Assembly: GCF_013459645.1 (NCBI RefSeq)
Contig: NZ_CP054862.1
Span: 186,001-250,000, forward strand
DNA: 64,000 nucleotides
Source of the DNA: Martelella sp. NC20
GTDB taxonomy: Bacteria; Pseudomonadota; Alphaproteobacteria; Rhizobiales; Rhizobiaceae
Direction: 5' to 3'
Numbering within the stretch: the stretch's first letter is position 1; every line of letters begins with the position of its first letter. The translations under genes were made by a program, and so were the position numbers. The notes beneath the pieces are model-generated. The model searched no databases. It saw only the letters and a list, made by a program, of their open reading frames with translations, and was not told where the DNA came from. Positions 60,745-64,000 of this stretch are shown one piece after another.

Positions 60745-61908
60745 ATGCAGGTTCATATCGATTTTCAGAAGCGTCTTGGACGCTTCCAGGCCATGCTGCG
60801 CGACGAAGGCGTGGATGTATTGGTCGGCACCCGGCTGAAAACCATCACCCACATGTCCGGCGCCTTCGTGCCGTGGCGCAGTGTTGTGATCGTTCCCGCC
60901 GTTGGCGAGATCCAGCTCATTACCGTCAACATGGATGCGCCGCGCGTTCTCGCCGAGGGTTGGCTCGAGAATGTTACCGGCTATGGCCGCCATTCTATGA
61001 TCGAGATGGCCGTGCGCCGTATCCGCGAACTCGGCCTGCAGAACGGCCGGGTCGCGGTCGAGGACGGCTATTCCTGGTATCTGCCGGAGGGCATGATCAC
61101 CAAGCACGAATACAGCACACTCGAAAGCGCCCTGCACGATGCCGAACTGACCAATCTGACCACGCCGATCGACCGGCTGATGCTGATCAAGGAGCCGGAG
61201 CAGATTGCCCTGATGCGTCAGGCAACCGCCATCACCGATGCCGCCCAGGAAGCCGTTCGCCGCAGGGCGCGCCCGGGCATGGCCGAGACCGAGATCGCCG
61301 GCATTGGCGAGCAGGCTGCGCGCGACCTCGGCAGCGAGTTTGCCTGGACGTTTACCGGCGGCCAGGAAATCGCCTCCGGCCACCGAACCTGGACCGGCGC
61401 CTGCACGCCGTCGACCCGCAAGGTTGTACAGCGCGGCGAATTCCTGCTGATCGATCTGCACGCCATGTATGAAATGATGCTCGGCGATGTGTCCCACAAC
61501 GCGATCATGGGCAAACCGACGGCTGAGCAGCAGCAGTTGATCGATGCCTATGTGGAAAGCTGCAACTATCTGACCGCAGCCCTGAAACCAGGCCGCACGA
61601 TCGGTGATGTTGCAAGCGATGTCCGCCGCTTCACGGTTGAGAAGGGCTGGGGAGACATGATCCGCGGTTTCGGCCACGGCATCGGCGCTTTTGGCAACGA
61701 GTGGTATCCGTCCTTCACCGACTTCGCGATGGAATATGTCAGCGAACCCGACTACGTGATGGAGCCCGGTTTCATGGAAATCATCGCGCTCACCTGCAAC
61801 CTGCCAGGCGTCGGCGGTCTGCGTTACGAGCGCGCCTGGGTGATCACCGAGGACGGCGCCGAATGCATGTCGAAAACGCCGATCGAGCCCTGGGTCTACG
61901 AAGGCTGA
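60745..61908 (+). CDS. M24-family (Xaa-Pro peptidase/creatinase-like) hydrolase
   Basis: Pita-bread-fold metalloenzyme of 387 residues with a creatinase-like N-terminal domain and a C-terminal catalytic domain. The candidate metal ligands are all visible: the two aspartates in LLIDLHAMYEMMLGDVSHN, the histidine in GFGHGIGAFGNE, and glutamates in VMEPGFMEIIAL and AWVITEDGAE. The family includes Xaa-Pro aminopeptidases, creatinase and ectoine hydrolase, all cleaving C-N bonds. No signal peptide. It probably cleaves an amide in the imported compound; the exact bond is unknown. Confidence 0.91.
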   Translation: MQVHIDFQKRLGRFQAMLRDEGVDVLVGTRLKTITHMSGAFVPWRSVVIVPAVGEIQLITVNMDAPRVLAEGWLENVTGYGRHSMIEMAVRRIRELGLQNGRVAVEDGYSWYLPEGMITKHEYSTLESALHDAELTNLTTPIDRLMLIKEPEQIALMRQATAITDAAQEAVRRRARPGMAETEIAGIGEQAARDLGSEFAWTFTGGQEIASGHRTWTGACTPSTRKVVQRGEFLLIDLHAMYEMMLGDVSHNAIMGKPTAEQQQLIDAYVESCNYLTAALKPGRTIGDVASDVRRFTVEKGWGDMIRGFGHGIGAFGNEWYPSFTDFAMEYVSEPDYVMEPGFMEIIALTCNLPGVGGLRYERAWVITEDGAECMSKTPIEPWVYEG

Positions 61909-61937
61909 TCTGACGCTGCATCGAAAAGGAGGACGAG

Positions 61938-63362
61938 ATGATGAATTACGACAGCTTCTACATCGGCGGCGCCTGGGTACCCCCCGAAGGAACGGGCGAA
62001 TTCGTTATCGCCAGTCCCACGAACCTGAAACCGGTGGGCAGAGTGCCCGCCGGTATTCCCGCCGACGTCGCCAAGGCCGTCAGCGCCGCGCGCGGCGCGT
62101 TTGCGGCGTGGTCTGCAACCTCCGGTGCCGAGCGCGGTGCCATCCTTGCGTGCGCCGCCGAACTGCTTGAGGGACGCCGCGAGGACATCGCGCAGCTGAT
62201 CACGAACGAAGTCGGCATGCCGATCAAGATGAGCCGGGCGATTCAGGCAGGATTGCCGATCGAGGCTTGGAAACGCTATGCCGAGCGCGCCAAAACCCAT
62301 GCCTTCGAGACCCGGCTCGCAAATTCGCGCATTCTTGAGGTTCCCGTCGGCGTGGTTGCGTGCATTACACCCTGGAACTATCCGCTGCACCAGGTAACGG
62401 CGAAAGTCGCGGCTGCCCTTGCCGCCGGCTGCACGGTCGTCCTGAAACCCTCCGAGGTGGCGCCGCTCAGCGCCTTCCTGCTTGCCGAGGTGCTTGACCA
62501 GGCCGGCCTGCCCGCCGGCGTGTTCAATCTCGTGGTCGGAAATGGTGAAAGCGTCGGCGAGGCGCTGGTGACGAACTCGGGAGTCGACATGATCTCGTTT
62601 ACCGGCTCCACTGCCGTCGGCAAACGGATCGCCCGGCTTGCGGCCGAAAACCTGACGCGGGTGTCGCTGGAACTCGGGGGCAAGTCCGCCGCCGTCATTC
62701 TCGAGGACGGCGACCTGGAGCGCGCCGTCAAGAACACCGTCAATGCCTGCTTTTTGAACGGCGGACAGACCTGTTCGGCGCTGACGCGCCTGCTGGTGCC
62801 GGAAAGCCGCTATGAAGAGGCGAAGGCGATCGCTGCAAAGGCGGCGAGCCGCTTCGTCCCCGGCGACCCGGTCGACGATCAGACCCGGCTTGGCCCGCTG
62901 GTTTCCGAACGCCAGAAACACAGGGTGCTCGACTATATCGGCAAGGGGATCGAGAGCGGCGCGGAGCTGGTTGCAGGCGGTCTCGAACCGGTTGACGGCC
63001 CCGGCCACTTCGTACGCGCGACAGTGTTCGGAAGGGTCGATCCCGCAAGCGACATCGCCCAGGAGGAGATCTTCGGGCCCGTATTGTCGATCATCTGCTA
63101 TCGCGATGAGGACGAGGCACTGGCGATTGCCAACGGAACCAGGTATGGGCTGGCTGGCGCGGTCTGGTCGCTGGATGAGGCGAGGGCGCAAGACTTCGCT
63201 GCGCGCATGGAAACCGGACAGATCGATATCAACGGCGCGCCCTTCAACCTGGACGCCCCATTCGGCGGCTTCAGACACTCCGGCTATGGCCGTGAAAACG
63301 GCCCCTTCGGACTGTCCGAATTCCTGGAGGAACGCGCCCTGCAGTTGCCGCAGGATGCCTGA
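61938..63362 (+). CDS. NAD(P)-dependent aldehyde dehydrogenase
   Basis: Aldehyde dehydrogenase of 474 residues. The catalytic cysteine is Cys279 in NGGQTCSAL, the general base glutamate lies in LELGGKSAAVI, the cofactor region has TPWNYPLHQVTAKVAAALAA and FTGSTAVGKRI, and the C-terminal GGFRHSGYGRENGPFGL is normal. GGAGG precedes the ATG. It would oxidise an aldehyde released in the pathway to the acid that the CoA ligase activates. It is the last gene of the rightward operon. Confidence 0.94.
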   Translation: MMNYDSFYIGGAWVPPEGTGEFVIASPTNLKPVGRVPAGIPADVAKAVSAARGAFAAWSATSGAERGAILACAAELLEGRREDIAQLITNEVGMPIKMSRAIQAGLPIEAWKRYAERAKTHAFETRLANSRILEVPVGVVACITPWNYPLHQVTAKVAAALAAGCTVVLKPSEVAPLSAFLLAEVLDQAGLPAGVFNLVVGNGESVGEALVTNSGVDMISFTGSTAVGKRIARLAAENLTRVSLELGGKSAAVILEDGDLERAVKNTVNACFLNGGQTCSALTRLLVPESRYEEAKAIAAKAASRFVPGDPVDDQTRLGPLVSERQKHRVLDYIGKGIESGAELVAGGLEPVDGPGHFVRATVFGRVDPASDIAQEEIFGPVLSIICYRDEDEALAIANGTRYGLAGAVWSLDEARAQDFAARMETGQIDINGAPFNLDAPFGGFRHSGYGRENGPFGLSEFLEERALQLPQDA

Positions 63363-63544
63363 TCAAGGCGACAAAGCCGAGTGACGTCGGCTTCCTTGCA
63401 AGGCAGAAAGTTCCGCATGGTCCGTCTCCTCGTTCGAGGAACAGGCCAACCCAAGGCAGGTACATCGCAGGGAAGCGAGCCGAACCAATGGGCAGCATGT
63501 GCCACGAATGCGGCCCTGTGAGCGGGTGTTGCGCGGCAGAATGT

Positions 63545-64000
63545 TCAGGTCTTGAGCTCTTTCTGCCCCTTGTCGCGTTCGCTTCGGCGCGCCGTTACCA
63601 GCCCTTCATAGTCCAGCGCGCGCGAGTATTCGAGAATGTGTACCCTCATCAGATCGATGAACTGTTCCTCATCCCTTGCCTTCAGTTTCGCCAGCAGCTC
63701 GTCATGTTCCTCGACGATCATGTGGAGTTCTTTTTGCAGGGTCGACAGGCCGAAGATGATGGTCAACTGGCGCGACAGCGGTTCCCACATACGCAGCAGC
63801 ACGTCATTGCCGGACAGGCGGCAAAGCGTGCGGTGAAATTCGGTGTCAAGGCGGGCGACGCCGTAGGAATCCTGGTTCTTCATCGCCACATGTAACTGCC
63901 GCACCACCTCCTCCAGGGGTTCGATGAGCGAGGGGTCTTCCTGCATCAGGTCGAGAACCTCCCGCGCGGCGAGCGTTTCGAGCGCGGTACGCACCTTCAG
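63545..64000 (-). CDS. GntR-family regulator, FCD domain (5' partial)
   Basis: C-terminal 151 residues of a GntR/FCD regulator; the helix-turn-helix lies beyond base 64000. The FCD domain is clear: LETLAAREVLDLM, LDTEFHRTLCRLSGNDVLLR, HMIVEEHDELLAKLKARDEE and MRVHILEYSRALDYEG, with histidines placed to bind a metal. It converges on the aldehyde dehydrogenase operon, so it is more likely to control genes to its right. The 180-base gap between them holds nothing I can support. Confidence 0.9.
   Translation of the reverse strand: MKVRTALETLAAREVLDLMQEDPSLIEPLEEVVRQLHVAMKNQDSYGVARLDTEFHRTLCRLSGNDVLLRMWEPLSRQLTIIFGLSTLQKELHMIVEEHDELLAKLKARDEEQFIDLMRVHILEYSRALDYEGLVTARRSERDKGQKELKT

Noticed and set aside
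59462..60745. Minus-strand frame of 427 codons
   Set aside because: Antisense shadow of the acyl-CoA synthetase gene, which has its full set of motifs.
61896..63278. Minus-strand frame of 460 codons
   Set aside because: Antisense shadow of the aldehyde dehydrogenase gene.
1..64000. tRNA, rRNA, riboswitch and CRISPR features
   Set aside because: None was recognised by reading; the window is almost fully occupied by protein genes and remnants. A covariance-model search would be needed to exclude small structured RNAs.

Overview
The window looks like a chromosome or large replicon of an alphaproteobacterium of the order Hyphomicrobiales (Rhizobiaceae-like; Martelella or a close relative is only a guess). 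The reasons are GC-rich codon use, six intact ABC uptake systems with their own LacI, GntR or TetR regulators, a rhizobial-type FtsK paralogue without membrane segments, and long intergenic palindromes of the kind scattered through rhizobial genomes. I saw no rRNA or tRNA gene and no CRISPR array.

Layout. 1-3145: end of a peptide-type ABC operon (two ATPases) coupled to a type B carboxylesterase. 3.1-8.0 kb: soluble FtsK-like translocase and a PAS-GGDEF-EAL protein. 8.3-16.6 kb: LacI-controlled carbohydrate operon (TIM-barrel epimerase, binding protein, two permeases, ATPase, GMC oxidoreductase) with two palindromic operators. 16.8-20.1 kb: a decayed zone with a truncated hydroxyisobutyrate-type dehydrogenase, a second LacI gene, the stump of a peptide permease, a broken taurine/nitrate-type ABC transporter in which part of the ATPase gene is inverted, and an ISAs1 remnant. 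20.1-27.9 kb: an island of apparently lower GC holding a DUF4387 gene, an AtuA-family gene, a two-domain permease, its ATPase, a GntR regulator, a divergent binding protein and an alpha/beta hydrolase. It ends at a group II intron reverse transcriptase remnant that a 165-bp insertion made of two palindromes has split at CTAG. 28.8-29.4 kb: sulfatase remnant and unassigned DNA.

29.4-41.6 kb: D-erythronate catabolism genes (otnI, otnC, otnK, denD) with a GlcG-like protein and a GntR regulator, divergent from a ribose-type ABC importer that is followed by an LVIVD-repeat protein, an FAD oxidoreductase and a truncated epimerase. 41.7-52.2 kb: a leftward operon with an iron-type alcohol dehydrogenase, a second ribose-type importer with two permeases, an SMP-30 lactonase, a GntR regulator, a split transketolase and an SDR. 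Two similar operators lie at its ends. 52.2-53.5 kb: IS21 transposase remnant, a Doc-type toxin-antitoxin pair and two palindromes. 53.6-63.4 kb: TetR regulator facing a Liv-type importer (five genes), an acyl-CoA synthetase, an M24 peptidase-like hydrolase and an aldehyde dehydrogenase, with three TGACA-N4-TGTCA sites between them. 63.5-64 kb: partial GntR regulator.

The window is mainly a chain of separate catabolic modules, each with its own importer, regulator and enzymes. The mobile-element debris lies at module boundaries, which suggests that modules were gained and lost as units. The least explained modules are the AtuA/DUF4387 island, the split-transketolase operon and the Liv/ligase/M24/ALDH operon. 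The most unusual DNA structures are the CTAG-bounded double palindrome and the inverted Q-loop segment in the broken ATPase.
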